Shown: positions 45,901 to 55,147 of the stretch, piece after piece
Numbering within the stretch: the first letter of the stretch is position 1
How the letters are laid out: the number at the start of each line of letters is the position of its first letter
DNA from: Campylobacter troglodytis
GTDB lineage: Bacteria; Campylobacterota; Campylobacteria; Campylobacterales; Campylobacteraceae
Assembly (NCBI RefSeq): GCF_006864425.1
Contig: NZ_QHLI01000002.1
Location: 1 to 64,000 of the forward strand
DNA: 64,000 bases
Reading direction: 5' to 3'
The notes under the pieces: model-generated
Seen by the model: only the letters and a program-made list of their open reading frames with translations
Database searches by the model: none
Told to the model about the DNA's origin: nothing
Made by a program: the position numbers and the translations under genes

Positions 45901-46379
45901 GCTAAAACGAACAAAATAATGCTAATTAGTAAGGTTTAAAATCGTGTTAATGATATATAAAAGCAAATTTTATAGGCTCAAGACAATTTAAGCGCTTGAT
46001 TTCTTATCATTTTTAGCAAGATTTTATACAAATCCTGACCTTGAATTTTAGCATTATATCTAAATTCTGTTTCCTTTAGATGAAGCATAAAATTCTCTTT
46101 TTTAATTTCTTTAAATTTAGCTAAGCTATGTTTAGTAAAACCTCAGAAATTCACAATTGCATTTATGTGATTCTTAGCTAAGCTAAACTCATTTTTTGAG
46201 TGTTTTACTCTAAATGTTCTTTATCACCGAAAACTACAAGTTAATCATAAGCTTTCCAAGTATCACTATAAATTATGCTAGATTCTAATTCTGCAAAGCC
46301 TGATAAAATTGGCAAAAGCTCGCTACTAGAACAATTCTTTATTACTTGAGTATAAACGCTAGCCTAGCGTTTTAACATA

Positions 46380-46417
46380 CCTTCTTGCAAAGTTGCAAGA
46401 CGCGTAACACGAAGTAA
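46380..46417 (-). repeat. Mini-palindromic insert, site 3 (after PVF)
   Basis: 38 bp, net +36, open in frame (LLRVTRLATLQE). Confidence 0.85.
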
Positions 46418-46475
46418 AAACACAGGTGTTTTTTTGCTAGCTCCTCTGCCTCTTTTGCCTCTGCCTCTTTTTGCA

Positions 46476-46510
46476 CCTTCTGCTTGCAGTTGCAAGACGA
46501 AACGAAGTAA
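46476..46510 (-). repeat. Mini-palindromic insert, site 2 (after DESYF)
   Basis: 35 bp, net +33, open in frame (LLRFVLQLQAE). Confidence 0.85.
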
Positions 46511-46794
46511 AAAATAGCTTTCATCAATTTCTATTTCACCTTTTTGAAATATTTTCACATTCTATTGCAATTAATACTCTAATATTTTTGATGATTTTAT
46601 TGATACTTTGGCAAGAATTGTTACTTAATTTTGCAATTTTAGAGGCTTTAATATCAAGGCAGAAATACTTCAAAATTCCTTAAATTATATCTGCGAAATT
46701 CGGGAACGAATTATATACTTGTTTTTCATCGCTGTAATCATAACTTGAAGCTTTTTTATTTGAGCTTAAGTTGTCTTGAGCCATACCATATTTG

Positions 46795-46882
46795 TCATTG
46801 AGCGTGTGTTAAGAAGCCACGAATTTATGAAGAAATGCCTTAAATTGACGGCTTCTTCGCCAGTGGCTCAGAATGATAAATC
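46795..46882. repeat. REP-like long palindrome
   Basis: TTGTCATTGAGC at the left pairs imperfectly with GCTCAGAATGATAA at the right, and GAAGCCAC inside pairs with the later GTGGC and GGCTTC segments. The whole is an 88-base imperfect palindrome placed between two IS copies. No coding content. Confidence 0.55.
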
Positions 46883-47173
46883 AATACTTTCTTGAAAGAT
46901 AGCCTTCAAAAAATTTGGCGATTGATACTTTTAGCTAAAATGAGCTAGGATTTTCCTAAGTCATTTTAATAAAATTTTATACAAATTTTCATTCTGAAGC
47001 TTGACATTAAATCGACATTCACTCTCCTTCAAATGAAGGTAGGAAAATTCTCTTGCCGTGAAACCCCTAAGCTAGCCTTTGTAAGGTCCTCAGAAATTCA
47101 CAATTTCGTTTATGTGGTTTCGTTCGTTTGCAAACTCGTTTTCGCTATGCTTTGCCCTGTAATGAGCCTTTGT

Positions 47174-47207
47174 TACTTCTTGCAAAGGCACGAGCCTAGC
47201 GAAGTAA
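47174..47207 (-). repeat. Mini-palindromic insert, site 4 (after VDF)
   Basis: 34 bp, TTACTTCGCTAGGCTCGTGCC start, TTTGCAAGAAGTA end. Confidence 0.75.
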
Positions 47208-47353
47208 AAAATCCACCAAGTCACCGTAGGATTTTATCCATCGCTGTAAATTTCACTTTCTGCCAACTCCGAAAATTCCTTTATTATGGACTGCAACTCT
47301 TTGGCAGAGCAAGTGTTTGAGTGTATAAACTCGTGCGATTGCATTTTAGCATA

Positions 47354-47390
47354 CCTTCTTGCAAAGAAACGAGTGCATAGCACGAAGTAA
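47354..47390 (-). repeat. Mini-palindromic insert, site 3 (after VF)
   Basis: 37 bp, GTGCTATGCAC left hairpin, TTTGCAAGAAGG right end. Confidence 0.8.
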
Positions 47391-47442
47391 AAACACAGGC
47401 GTTTTCAGCCCCACTCCACGCTTGCCACGCACTCTTTTAGCA

Positions 47443-47476
47443 CCTTCTATTAGCAGTTGCGAGTGTAAGGAAGCAA
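47443..47476 (-). repeat. Mini-palindromic insert, site 2 (after ESYF)
   Basis: 34 bp, TTGCTTCC start, CTGCTAATAGAAGG end; contains stops in the transposase frame. Confidence 0.75.
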
Positions 47477-47690
47477 AAAATAACTTTCCCTCTCTTCGAT
47501 TTCACCACTGAAATTTTTTCGCACTCTTTTGCTATCAAAAGCTTGCTGCACTATCCTATTAACACAAGGGCGAGAAAGCTTACAAAGAGGGCGATTTTGC
47601 TTAGGCAAAGATCAGCACAAAAACACTCCAAAATTTGCCTAAATGTCCATTCACAAATGTAACACAAAAATATATATTTAACGCTATTTT

Positions 47691-48817
47691 ACCAAGCTTT
47701 CAGATCTAATTGTATAAGCTAAAAACATCAATCGCCTTTTGTAAAGCTCTTTTTCACAAAAATATTAATCTTAGATGAAATGTCATATTTATCATTCTTT
47801 GACAAGCTTAAAAAAGAAACATTTTCTTACAAAAATTTCACAAATTAAAGCACATTATAAAATTCACTCATTTGCGTGAATTCTTATGAATTTCTTCGCC
47901 TTGCAAAATGATTAAAACAAAAAAGCTTTTTGAAAAATAATCTTTTAAATAAGACTGCTCTACAGCACCCCTACTTTGAATTTAAATGATATTTTGTCAA
48001 GCATAGCTCATCTTTTTAAAGCTAAATTCAAGCTTTAAAATTTTAACTCTTTGCGATAAAAGGCTTTGAATTCAAACAAGTAGCTGTCTTTGACTTGGTA
48101 TCAAAGTTAAGGAAAGGCTGTTAATTTAAAGCTTTTTAGCCAAGCTTAAATAAGCGTTAAAGTTAATTTAAGGCTTTGAATTTGCAAATTTTTTCTAGTT
48201 TTTTGTAAAATTAAAACTAATCATTTTTAATCAAATATCCCCCACCATACTTTTATCTAAAAGCTAAATTTAAGCTTAATCATTAAGCTTTTTGTAGCAC
48301 TTAATGCTATTAAATTCATCAAGCACAATGTCCTTGTAATGTGTTATTTCAAGGCGCCTTGCTTGAAATTAAAACAAAAATTTGCACAAAGTTCTTTTGT
48401 TATTAAAATAAGCTCATTTTAAAAATAAGCTAGCTAGCATTTTTGTAAAAAAGTGGTGAAAATCAGCTAGCTTTGTGCTTTTGCAAAATAGTTTTGTAAA
48501 AAGAGTTTGAATTAATGCCTTTGCCTTAGAATTTGGCACCGTAAAATTAAGTTATGAAATCTTTTGGCATTTAAAAATACCTTTAAACTCTTACAGATCC
48601 TTAAACTTCTTTTGAGGCATTTGTAAAAAAGCTTTGTTTTAAGAGGCTACAGTATCTTTGTTAAAAGTTTTGCTCTAAGATTAACTGTTTCTAAAAACTA
48701 GCCAAGAGCCTTGAATTTAAATTTGCAAACAAGCAGCCTAAATTCAAGCAAAGTTCAACCAAGCTTTTTGTCTTAGCATACAAAAGCCTAGCCCCTAAAA
48801 GCACGCCCTTAGTGCCT
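47691..48817. other. 1.1-kb AT-rich gap without a recognisable gene
   Basis: No open frame or protein homology that I can defend on either strand. It holds scattered TTGAATTTAA and AAGCTTAA-type words and one clear hairpin (48346-48369). It may be the fully decayed remains of a gene, since IS copy J borders it on the left. Confidence 0.5.
48346..48369. other. Eight-pair hairpin in the non-coding gap
   Basis: ATTTCAAG-GCGCCTTG-CTTGAAAT, perfect 8-bp stem with an eight-base loop, followed by TAAAAC. Purpose unknown. Confidence 0.5.
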
Positions 48818-49840
48818 CTAAGTCTTATCCCTTGTGATCAAATCTTGCATTTGAGCCTTAATAAGCTCATAATCGCTACTATCCTTAAAGCTAGAAAAAA
48901 GCCCTCCGCTAGCGTTTTTATGTCCGCCGCCTCCTACTAAGCTCTTAGCCATCAAGCTTACATCCATCTTGTCATTTGATCTAAAACTAAGGCTCTTCCT
49001 TGAATTTACATCTATGAAAAAGTCAAAGTCCTTATTTTGCACCAAAAAATCATTGCCAATGACTGAGACATTGCCTATATTATAGGTTAAAATTCCCTTA
49101 TAATCCTCATAAAAAATGCTTAATCTTTCCTTGTTTTCGCCCAAAAGCTTTACCACATAGTGAGAGAGTAAATTGCCAAGCGTGTCATCTTTTTGAGCCT
49201 TGAAAAAATCCTTCTTTAAAAAATGCACCTTATCCTCCAAGGCTATGTTTGCGTTTTTTTGCCCTATGAATTTACAAGCATTTTTTAGCAAAAAAAAGAT
49301 ATATTTTGTGTTTTCTTCTTTGAATAAAACCCTATTAATCTCCCTTGCACCAGCTACCATAGCCAAAAAAACCTTGCCAAGTTCAAAATTCTCATCATCT
49401 TTAAGCCAAATATCAATGGCATTTATAAGCTCTACAAGCCTTCCTAGCTCCTCATCTGTCCCATAAATTTTAGACAAAAACTCATAAACCATCTTAGTAG
49501 CACAACGAGAGCTATCAAGCAAATACCAGTGATATTTCGCCGCACTTTCAGCCCCACTTTGATGATGATCTAAGAGAAAAATTTTGGCATTTTTATCCTT
49601 AATGGCATTTTCTAAGTCCTCACACTGAGAAGTCGTGAGATTTAAATCGCTTATGAAAATGATGAATTTTTCATTTTCTTCTAGCTTATTATTTATCTCA
49701 TTTAAGATCATATTAAAGCTATCATTAATCTCTCGTCCGTAGTTTGAGTTAAAAAAAACGCAGTTTTTAAAGTAAAAATCAAGCACAAACTGAGCCCCAT
49801 AGCCATCTAAGTCTGTGTGTGAAAGATGATAGATTTTCAT
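48818..49840 (-). CDS. DHH-family phosphoesterase
   Basis: A 340-residue protein of the DHH superfamily, which includes NrnA and RecJ-type enzymes. The metal-binding motifs are clear: SHTDLDGYG at the start (motif I), IFISDLNL (II), the defining LLDHHQSG (III), and GGGGHKNASGG of the DHHA1 domain near the C-terminus. Likely a nanoRNase or cyclic-dinucleotide phosphodiesterase; the exact substrate cannot be read. Ribosome site AAGGAAA. In C. jejuni a comparable gene lies beside flhA. Confidence 0.8.
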   Translation of the reverse strand: MKIYHLSHTDLDGYGAQFVLDFYFKNCVFFNSNYGREINDSFNMILNEINNKLEENEKFIIFISDLNLTTSQCEDLENAIKDKNAKIFLLDHHQSGAESAAKYHWYLLDSSRCATKMVYEFLSKIYGTDEELGRLVELINAIDIWLKDDENFELGKVFLAMVAGAREINRVLFKEENTKYIFFLLKNACKFIGQKNANIALEDKVHFLKKDFFKAQKDDTLGNLLSHYVVKLLGENKERLSIFYEDYKGILTYNIGNVSVIGNDFLVQNKDFDFFIDVNSRKSLSFRSNDKMDVSLMAKSLVGGGGHKNASGGLFSSFKDSSDYELIKAQMQDLITRDKT

Positions 49841-50378
49841 TATTTTTCCTTAATCTTCTTGTGAATTTTTTTAACTTGTTTGATTTATGAGCTTTTAAAT
49901 TCAAAAACCTTTGCCAAAATTACAAAATTATCTAATTTTTCTTAAACTTATCTTTAAATTCAAGATGCTTATAAGCCTTTAAATTTAAAAGAAGGGCTGT
50001 TTAAAATTGTTTAAATTCAAAACATTCATTAAATTCAAAGCAGTTGCAAATTTTTAAAATTTAAATAAAGCCAAAAAATAAGAACTCAAAGTACCTTAAA
50101 TTCAAAAACCGTCATTTTAAATTCAGCCTTAAATTCAAGCTTAAAATATTTAAACTGCTGAATTTAAGCTTAAATTCAAGCAAGGCTTGAATTTAAATGA
50201 TGTGGTAACAAAATTCAAACAAAACTCAAACTTTAAATAACACATCAGCAAAATTCACCAAAGGCTTGAATTTAAATAGCAACAAAATTCACTAAAAATT
50301 CAAATTCAGCACAACAACAAGCTTAAATTCAAGGCTTAAATTCAATACCACAACAACAAGCTTAAATTTAAACAAGGG
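49841..50378. other. AT-rich gap saturated with AAATTCAA repeats
   Basis: 538 bases between the DHH gene and flhA. More than 20 AAATTC/GAATTT words occur, mostly as TTAAATTCAAG, some arranged as inverted pairs (AAGGCTTGAATTTAAA near 50180 and 50265). No gene or IS sequence seen. Confidence 0.55.
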
Positions 50379-52544
50379 CTATAAATCAACAGTAATGACA
50401 CCCTCTGTTTCAAAATTTGTATTCTCAGCTATCTCAGCAAAGCTTAAAACCACTATGTTGATATTGAAATTTGAGCAAATATCGGCTATGAATTTTCTAA
50501 GCTGAGGCTCAACACAAAGCACAAAAGGCTTGATTCTAGTATTTGCGACCTTGGCAAGTTCAGCCTTTAAGGTATCTACTAAGGCTCCTGTTTGAGCTAC
50601 ATTTATCATTAAATGATAGCCATCATCTCTAAGCTGTAAGGACTCCATAAGCTTGGCTGAGCTTTGAGAATCAAAGATATAAATGCCTAAATTTCCCTTC
50701 TCATCCACATATAAATTAGTAATCACCCTAGCAAGGGCTGCCCTTACATGCTCGATTATCATATCAAAATTCTTGCTGATCTCTGCTATGTCGGTTAAGG
50801 CTTCAAGTATGCTTAACATATCCTTAATGGGAATTTGATGCCTTAAAAGATCCTTTAAGACCTTTTGAATCAGCCCAACAGAGGCCACCTTCAAGCAGTC
50901 CTCAACTATAATAGGATAATCCCTTTGAGCCTTATCAAGTAGCCCTTGCACCTCTTGACGAGTTAAAAGCTCACTAGCGTGAGACTTGATAAGCTCACTC
51001 ATATGAGTAGAGATCACACTTGCTGGATCTATTACTATATAGCCATTTAAAGTAGCCTCGTCCTTTAAATTTGCATCTATCCACAAGGCATCTGAGTTAA
51101 AGGCTGGCTCCTTTGTGGCTATGCCCTCAACCTCCTCTGTGATAAAGCCACTATCCATTGCAAGATATTTATCAGGATAAACCTCTGAGCTTGCTATGAC
51201 AACGCCTTTTAGCTTGAAATTGTATTCATTTGGCTTTAGCTGTAAATTATCCCTAATGCGAATCTTTGGCATCAAAAATCCAAGAGCCTGAGCTATGCTT
51301 CTACGCATAGATCGGATTCTTTCTGTTAGCTCAGTTTCTGCAAGACGGATTAAACCATAACCAAGTTCAAGCTCTAAAATTTCAAGCTTTAAGATGTCAT
51401 TGATCTTATGCTCTTCTTCTTTGGCTATGTCTTCGGGGCTTTTTCTAGGAGCAGTAGCTCTTACTTCTTGCTGAGCTTGAAGCTTTTTGGCAGTATTTAG
51501 ATCTATTTTGCCATCCTTTACCTGCTTTGTAAGAAAGCCCAAGGCTAAGAACACAAAGGACATAAAGCCCAAAGACAAAGTAGGAAGACCAGGAACCAAG
51601 GCAAAGATAAATAAAATAAAGCCTACTATTAAAAGTGTGCGGTATTCGCTTAAAAGCTGGGTTAAACTGCCCTCGGCGAAATTTTCCTCATCCTTACTTG
51701 CCCTTGTTATGATGATGGCTGTTGCTGTTGCTGTGATTAGACCTGGAATTTGAGAAACAAGTCCGTCTCCTATGGTAAGGAGGGTAAAGGTATTTGCAGC
51801 TGAGCTTAGGCTCATATCGTGTTGAAAATAGCCTATTAAAATTCCACCTATTATGTTAACTATGGTGATGATAATGCCAGCAATGGCATCACCTTTTATG
51901 AATTTACTTGATCCGTCCATAGCCCCATAAAAATTTGCCTCTGCTATGATCTCTTGCCTTCTGCTTCTAGCTGTCTCCTCGTCAATTAGTCCTGCATTTA
52001 AATCAGCATCAATTGCCATTTGCTTACCAGGCATAGCATCCAAGGTAAATCTTGCTTGCACCTCGCTCACTCTGGTGCTACCCTTGGTAACGACCATAAA
52101 GTTGATTAAAACCAAGATACAAAAAACAACTATACCTATGACTAAATTTCCACCCACAACAAAGTCTCCAAAGGCTCTTATGATGTGGCTTACCGCACCT
52201 GGCTGGGTGGCTTCTTGAGGACCATTTGTAAGTATCATGCGAGTAGTAGATACATTTAGAGCGAGGCGAAAAAGTGTTATGACAAGTATGAGGGTGGGAA
52301 AGGTGGTAAGATCCGTTGGCTTTGGTATATAAATAGAAATTAAAATGATAAGCACCGAAATAGCAAGGCTTAAAGCCAAGAAAAAGTCCAAAACCATAGG
52401 CGGCAAAGGCACAATGATAATGGCAAGTATGCAAACCAAAAAGCCCACAACAGCAAGACTCTTTGCCTTGACTATGGGTGCTATTAGAGGTGCAAGATAT
52501 GGAGCTACCGGTGCGACCAAATTTAAGATCGTTCTTTTTGCCAT
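50379..52544 (-). CDS. flhA: FlhA, flagellar type III export gate protein
   Basis: Core membrane component of the flagellar type III secretion gate, 721 residues. It has eight N-terminal membrane helices (about 30-330) with the conserved cytoplasmic FHIPEP-type loop, here TRVSEVQARFTLDAMPGKQMAIDADLNAGL, followed by a large cytoplasmic export domain (about 360-720). In Campylobacter the export apparatus also signals to the FlgSR-sigma54 cascade. Its ATG follows immediately after the stop of the Rrf2 gene, so the two are coupled. Confidence 0.96.
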   Translation of the reverse strand: MAKRTILNLVAPVAPYLAPLIAPIVKAKSLAVVGFLVCILAIIIVPLPPMVLDFFLALSLAISVLIILISIYIPKPTDLTTFPTLILVITLFRLALNVSTTRMILTNGPQEATQPGAVSHIIRAFGDFVVGGNLVIGIVVFCILVLINFMVVTKGSTRVSEVQARFTLDAMPGKQMAIDADLNAGLIDEETARSRRQEIIAEANFYGAMDGSSKFIKGDAIAGIIITIVNIIGGILIGYFQHDMSLSSAANTFTLLTIGDGLVSQIPGLITATATAIIITRASKDEENFAEGSLTQLLSEYRTLLIVGFILFIFALVPGLPTLSLGFMSFVFLALGFLTKQVKDGKIDLNTAKKLQAQQEVRATAPRKSPEDIAKEEEHKINDILKLEILELELGYGLIRLAETELTERIRSMRRSIAQALGFLMPKIRIRDNLQLKPNEYNFKLKGVVIASSEVYPDKYLAMDSGFITEEVEGIATKEPAFNSDALWIDANLKDEATLNGYIVIDPASVISTHMSELIKSHASELLTRQEVQGLLDKAQRDYPIIVEDCLKVASVGLIQKVLKDLLRHQIPIKDMLSILEALTDIAEISKNFDMIIEHVRAALARVITNLYVDEKGNLGIYIFDSQSSAKLMESLQLRDDGYHLMINVAQTGALVDTLKAELAKVANTRIKPFVLCVEPQLRKFIADICSNFNINIVVLSFAEIAENTNFETEGVITVDL

Positions 52545-52943
52545 CTATTTTCTAACAACATCAGCAAGAGTAACTGATCTAAGATGACCGTCCATCTTCT
52601 CTTGTAAATCTTGCAAGACAGGTAGCATATAGCATTTTGAAGCCTTGTTCGTAGGGCAAACGCCCTGAGTGCATTCAAAGACGCTAATTTCTTTCTTCTC
52701 TGCACTATCGACTATTTCTTTTAGGGTGTAATCTGCTGGGCTTTTGACCAAGGAAAAGCCCCCCTTTGCACCCTTGTATGAATTCAACAAGCCATCTCTT
52801 GCTAAAACTTGCAAGATCTTAGCCAAAAAGCTTTTTGAGATTTCAAGCTCCAAGGCCATAGTTTCAACATCTTGAGGTTTTTCCTTATCAGAAATATAAA
52901 TCAATGCAAGTAAAGCATACTCGCTAGCTCTTGTAAAAAGCAT
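52545..52943 (-). CDS. Rrf2-family transcription regulator
   Basis: A 132-residue Rrf2 regulator: winged helix at the N-terminus (SEYALLALIYIS, then ISKSFLAKILQVLARDGLLNSYKGAKGGFSL) and three cysteines spaced ECTQGVC...SKC, as in iron-sulfur sensing members such as IscR and NsrR. It lies directly upstream of flhA, as Cj0883c does in C. jejuni, and shares its transcript. Targets cannot be read; it may sense iron-sulfur status, nitric oxide or oxygen. Confidence 0.88.
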   Translation of the reverse strand: MLFTRASEYALLALIYISDKEKPQDVETMALELEISKSFLAKILQVLARDGLLNSYKGAKGGFSLVKSPADYTLKEIVDSAEKKEISVFECTQGVCPTNKASKCYMLPVLQDLQEKMDGHLRSVTLADVVRK

Positions 52944-52982
52944 AAGTTCCCCTTTGTAAATTTTTATAAAACAAGCCCTAAT

Positions 52983-52988
52983 ATTATA
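52983..52988 (-). promoter_or_regulatory. -10 box of the rrf2-flhA operon
   Basis: TATAAT on the minus strand (TTGTTATAATATTAGG context), 40 bases upstream of the Rrf2 gene. Confidence 0.65.
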
Positions 52989-53034
52989 ACAAATTTTTCT
53001 TAATTATTTTTGGTAATTGACATTCATTTTGTGT

Positions 53035-53040
53035 TATAAT
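53035..53040 (+). promoter_or_regulatory. -10 box reading towards the VUT transporter
   Basis: TATAAT in extended TGTGTTATAAT form on the plus strand, with TTGACA 12 bases upstream (too close for a classical -35). Back-to-back with the rrf2 promoter. The leader to 53295 would be about 250 bases. Confidence 0.5.
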
Positions 53041-53294
53041 TTCAAGCTAATTAATTTAGCATTATTTTTAAAAAGCCTTAAATTTGCCACGCAAGCTGTC
53101 CTTTTAAGCCTTTGTAAAAAGCTATTTTGTGTGTTGTAAGCTGAAACGAAACAAAAGAATTGCTATTTATCAAAGATATTTGCTTTAAGCTTAGCATAAA
53201 TTTAAGTAAAGATAAAATTTAACAGTTATTTTAAAAAAACATTTTAAAAACAACAAAGTTAAAAAACTAAAAAATTCAAAAAAGGCTAACAAAT

Positions 53295-53855
53295 ATGCCA
53301 CAGCAAACAAAAATGCCAACAAAGAACATCATCATAAATGCCCTATTTTTAAGTGCTATCATAGTTATTTCAAACTACACAGTTCAGTTTCAAATTCCAA
53401 ACACCCCTCTTACCTTTGGAGCCTTAACCTATCCTTTTAGCTTTTTAGTCCTTGACATTTTAAGCGAGAAGTATAAAAGAAAAGACACTTCAAAGGTGCT
53501 AATGCTAGCGCTTTTACTTGCCTTTTATCCCTCATACCTAGCAGCCACTCCTCAGATCGCTCTTGCTTCTATCCTAGCCTTTTGCGTATCTCAGCCTCTT
53601 GATCTCATCCTTTTTTACAGCCTAAAAAGCATAATGCCTAGAATTTGGCAACTTAGAAATTTAGGATCAACCCTAATAGCACAGTTTATAGACACGCTAA
53701 TATTCTTCACAGTAGCCTTTTGGGGCATCAACACTATGTCTGAAACCCTAACTATGTCTCTAGCAGATTACTCAGTTAAGGCTCTCATAGCCCTTGCAAA
53801 TACGCCCTTATTTTGGTTTTTTGCCATAGCTACATTTAGAAAAAATAGGCTTTGA
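53295..53855 (+). CDS. VUT/YhhQ-family queuosine precursor transporter
   Basis: A 186-residue membrane protein with about five to six helices and the family segments ISNYTVQFQI, LTYPFSFLVLDILSEKY and GSTLIAQFIDTLIFF. YhhQ imports preQ0/preQ1 for queuosine tRNA modification. The ATG at 53295 has a weak ribosome site, and an internal ATG six codons on is an alternative. No preQ1 riboswitch was recognised in the leader. Confidence 0.85.
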   Translation: MPQQTKMPTKNIIINALFLSAIIVISNYTVQFQIPNTPLTFGALTYPFSFLVLDILSEKYKRKDTSKVLMLALLLAFYPSYLAATPQIALASILAFCVSQPLDLILFYSLKSIMPRIWQLRNLGSTLIAQFIDTLIFFTVAFWGINTMSETLTMSLADYSVKALIALANTPLFWFFAIATFRKNRL

Positions 53856-54226
53856 ATTTAAAACAGTAAGATCAAAAAAGCTTTAAAATTCAAAGCCTTA
53901 AAAAATTCAAACAAGCATTTTTTGATAAGAAATTTACAAAGCGAAAACGCTCAAATTTAAAAAGCTTATAAATTTAAATGCCTTGAATTTAAAAAGCTTC
54001 AAAGCCTTTAAATTCAAGGTTAAAATGCAAAATTCACACAAATACTCAAAACACAGTAAAAAGCTCAAAGCATTAAATTTACACAAGATTCAAATTTAAA
54101 TTCTTAAAAGCAAAAAACTTCAAAATGTTTCCAAAAAGTTTCCATTCCTACTTAGAATTTCGCTAACCCTTTTCAAAAGAAGCGCAAAACGCCACTTAAA
54201 AAGGGACAAAATTTAAAGACTTATCA
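53856..54226. other. AT-rich gap before pstC
   Basis: 371 bases with dense AAATTCAA/TTGAATTT words and no open frame resembling PstS. No PHO-box-like repeat was recognised. Confidence 0.5.
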
Positions 54227-55147
54227 ATGCGTGAATTTAAAGAAAATCTAATCAAACTTAGCCTCTTCATTTGTGCCTTCGTAGCAGTTGTAATAAGCTT
54301 TGCCATAATGCTTACTATCTTAATTGAAGCCTTGAAATTCTTTCAAAAAGAAAGCGTGTTTTCCTTTTTGTTTAGCTCACAATGGGCAGCAGATGCAGCC
54401 TTTGTGAATGCTGATGGGACAGTGGGACACGGGGTTTTTGGAGCTGGGTCCTTATTTTTTGGAACCTTTTATATCTCCTTAATCGCTATGGCTACTGCCT
54501 TGCCCCTTGGCATTATGTGTGCTGTTTATCTTGGCGTGTATGCAAATAAAAAGTCAAAAAATCTCTTAAAGCCTATCTTAGAGGTCATTGCTGCCATTCC
54601 AACCGTTGTTTTTGGCTTTTTTGCTGTGATTATAATAGCTCCATTTATAGTGTGGATTTTTAGGGCTTTTGGGGTGGAGGCAAGCTATCAAAGTGCCTTA
54701 GGAGCTGGCTTTATAATGGGCATTATGATAGTTCCCATTGTGGCATCTTTATCTCAAGACTGCATAGAAGCAGTGAGTGAAAAAAGAATCAACGGTGCTT
54801 ATGCTCTTGGACTTACAAAAAGAGAGGTTGTCTTTGCTGTGATCCTGCCTGAGGCAATGCCAGGCATCATAGCTGCTTGCTTACTTGGGCTTTCAAGGGC
54901 TTTGGGCGAGACGATGATAGTGGTTATGGCAGCTAGCCTTCGTCCAAATATGAGCTTTAACTTCCTTGAAGATATGACAACAGTTACAGTGCATATAGTC
55001 CAGGCCCTTCAAGGAGATCAGGCCTTTGACAGCTCTTTAACCCTAAGTGCCTTCTCACTTGGACTTACACTTTTCATTGTAACGCTTATTATCAATGTAA
55101 TCAGCGTGAATTTAATCAACAAATTTCACAAAGGAAAGAGCTTATGA
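54227..55147 (+). CDS. pstC: PstC, phosphate ABC transporter permease
   Basis: First permease subunit of the high-affinity phosphate importer, 306 residues with about six helices. It carries the permease signature near EVIAAIPTVVFGFFAV and the EAA-type loop ([39 protein letters not shown]). The stop overlaps the next start (ATGA). The gene order pstC-pstA-pstB matches C. jejuni Cj0614-Cj0616, but the expected pstS just upstream is not there. Confidence 0.93.
   Translation: MREFKENLIKLSLFICAFVAVVISFAIMLTILIEALKFFQKESVFSFLFSSQWAADAAFVNADGTVGHGVFGAGSLFFGTFYISLIAMATALPLGIMCAVYLGVYANKKSKNLLKPILEVIAAIPTVVFGFFAVIIIAPFIVWIFRAFGVEASYQSALGAGFIMGIMIVPIVASLSQDCIEAVSEKRINGAYALGLTKREVVFAVILPEAMPGIIAACLLGLSRALGETMIVVMAASLRPNMSFNFLEDMTTVTVHIVQALQGDQAFDSSLTLSAFSLGLTLFIVTLIINVISVNLINKFHKGKSL

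Larger units (their letters stand above)
46095..46735 (-). pseudogene. IS1595-family transposase with two in-frame inserts (copy I)
   Basis: A continuous 64-codon stretch (46364-46558) shows the arrangement best: KGEIEIDESYF, insert, GAKRGRGKRGRGASKKTPVF, insert, GMLKR. Both inserts are read through without a stop, adding 11 and 12 residues. Elsewhere, frame changes and stops (near SSEL and the DSW motif) have inactivated the gene. Confidence 0.8.
45975..46782 (-). mobile_element. IS1595/ISXO2-like element, copy I
   Basis: 808 bp with ends GGCTCAAGACAATTTAAGC and GCTTAAGTTGTCTTGAGCC, the class of copy H with one mismatch. Flanking octamers do not match. The transposase is reversed and frameshifted, with mini-inserts at sites 2 and 3 that are both open and in frame. 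Confidence 0.85.
46935..47690 (-). mobile_element. IS1595/ISXO2-like element, copy J, ends decayed
   Basis: Transposase remnant with its flanking IS segments (GGATTTTCCTAAGTC on the left, a decayed start region on the right), but no clear GGCTCAA end survives. Inserts occur at sites 2, 3 and 4. Frames are broken throughout. Boundaries are approximate. Confidence 0.65.

Noticed and set aside
53041-53294. preQ1 riboswitch in the leader of the VUT transporter
   Set aside because: No C-rich loop or conserved pseudoknot tail could be recognised in this AT-rich leader.
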